Positions 6,089-6,210 of a DNA stretch of 6,210 nt are shown here, in pieces. This DNA is from an uncultured Dyadobacter sp. (GTDB lineage: Bacteria > Bacteroidota > Bacteroidia > Cytophagales > Spirosomataceae). Below the pieces are notes generated by a model. That model was not told the origin of the DNA. It did no database searches and saw only the letters and a list, made by a program, of their open reading frames with translations. Location of the stretch: positions 1 through 6,210 of the forward strand of contig CAMLNK010000263.1 of assembly GCA_946481035.1 (NCBI GenBank). Reading direction: 5' to 3'. How positions within the stretch are numbered: position 1 is the first letter of the stretch; every line of letters starts with the position of its first letter. The translations under genes were made by a program, and so were the position numbers.

Positions 6089-6210
6089 TTACTCGACAAA
6101 CTTCATCCAGTTGCGGTCGGCCTGCGTTTTCAGGCGCGCTTCATCCTGGTTCCAGCTTTTGAGAGTGTTGTTGAAATATTTATTGTAAAAAAGATAAAGC
6201 TTGCCGTCCA
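6089..6210 (-). CDS. YHS-domain protein, C-terminal end (cut by window edge)
   Basis: Only the last 39 residues and the stop codon lie in the window; the rest is beyond the right edge. The visible part reads DGKLYLFYNKYFNNTL, then KSWNQDEARLKTQADRNW, then MKFVE. This matches the C-terminal half of YHS-domain proteins in Bacteroidota, where DGKLYL-YN follows the YHS core and a final 'KADxNW' helix closes the protein. YHS domains are small, often secreted or periplasmic, and are suspected of binding metal. Whether this copy has a signal peptide or the core Tyr-His-Ser motif cannot be seen. The stop is 15 bp before the DoxX-like start, so this gene probably lies upstream of it in the same operon. 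Confidence 0.68.
   Translation of the reverse strand, partial: DGKLYLFYNKYFNNTLKSWNQDEARLKTQADRNWMKFVE

Noticed and set aside
1..6210. Mobile element, phage, CRISPR or defence-system origin
   Set aside because: There is no transposase, integrase, repeat array, terminal repeat or toxin-antitoxin-like pair. Base composition looks even across the window, and all genes are chromosomal-type families.

Overview
The window looks like chromosome of a Bacteroidota bacterium, most likely Cytophagales (Dyadobacter/Spirosoma-like). This rests on the gene families present (an AraC regulator with a DUF6597-like sensor half, a DinB-fold protein, a DoxX/YHS pair), on the absence of clear Shine-Dalgarno sequences before most starts, and on a moderate GC content of roughly 50%. 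The genus is a guess. Seven coding regions fill almost the whole window. I see no tRNA, rRNA, CRISPR array, insertion sequence, origin or phage gene.

Left part (1-547): a minus-strand DUF3052 protein (46-459) is transcribed away from the next operon. An 88-bp spacer (460-547) must hold the signals of both directions and contains a perfect 8-bp inverted repeat. Bases 1-45 hold nothing I can assign.

Middle part (548-3306, plus strand): a tight three-gene operon with gaps of 12 and 14 bp. It encodes a DUF819 multi-pass membrane protein with a visible internal two-fold repeat, a cytosolic sulfite-oxidase-like molybdopterin oxidoreductase, and an AraC-type regulator. The layout suggests a membrane transporter, a redox enzyme and their own regulator acting on one unknown substrate. 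That is inference.

Right part (3321-6210, minus strand): a second operon read from the right edge: the C-terminal end of a YHS-domain protein, a DoxX-like membrane protein, a DinB-fold protein, and a 592-residue fusion of a TANGO2/NRDE domain to an ATP-grasp ligase domain. The fusion start overlaps the DinB gene by 13 bp. The two operons converge with only 14 bp between stop codons and no evident terminator hairpin.

The most notable item is the NRDE/ATP-grasp fusion: a probable N-terminal-nucleophile-type domain joined to a ligase-type domain in one uninterrupted frame, suggesting a bifunctional enzyme acting on a peptide or amide bond. The rest consists of recognisable families in plausible but functionally uncharacterised arrangements.
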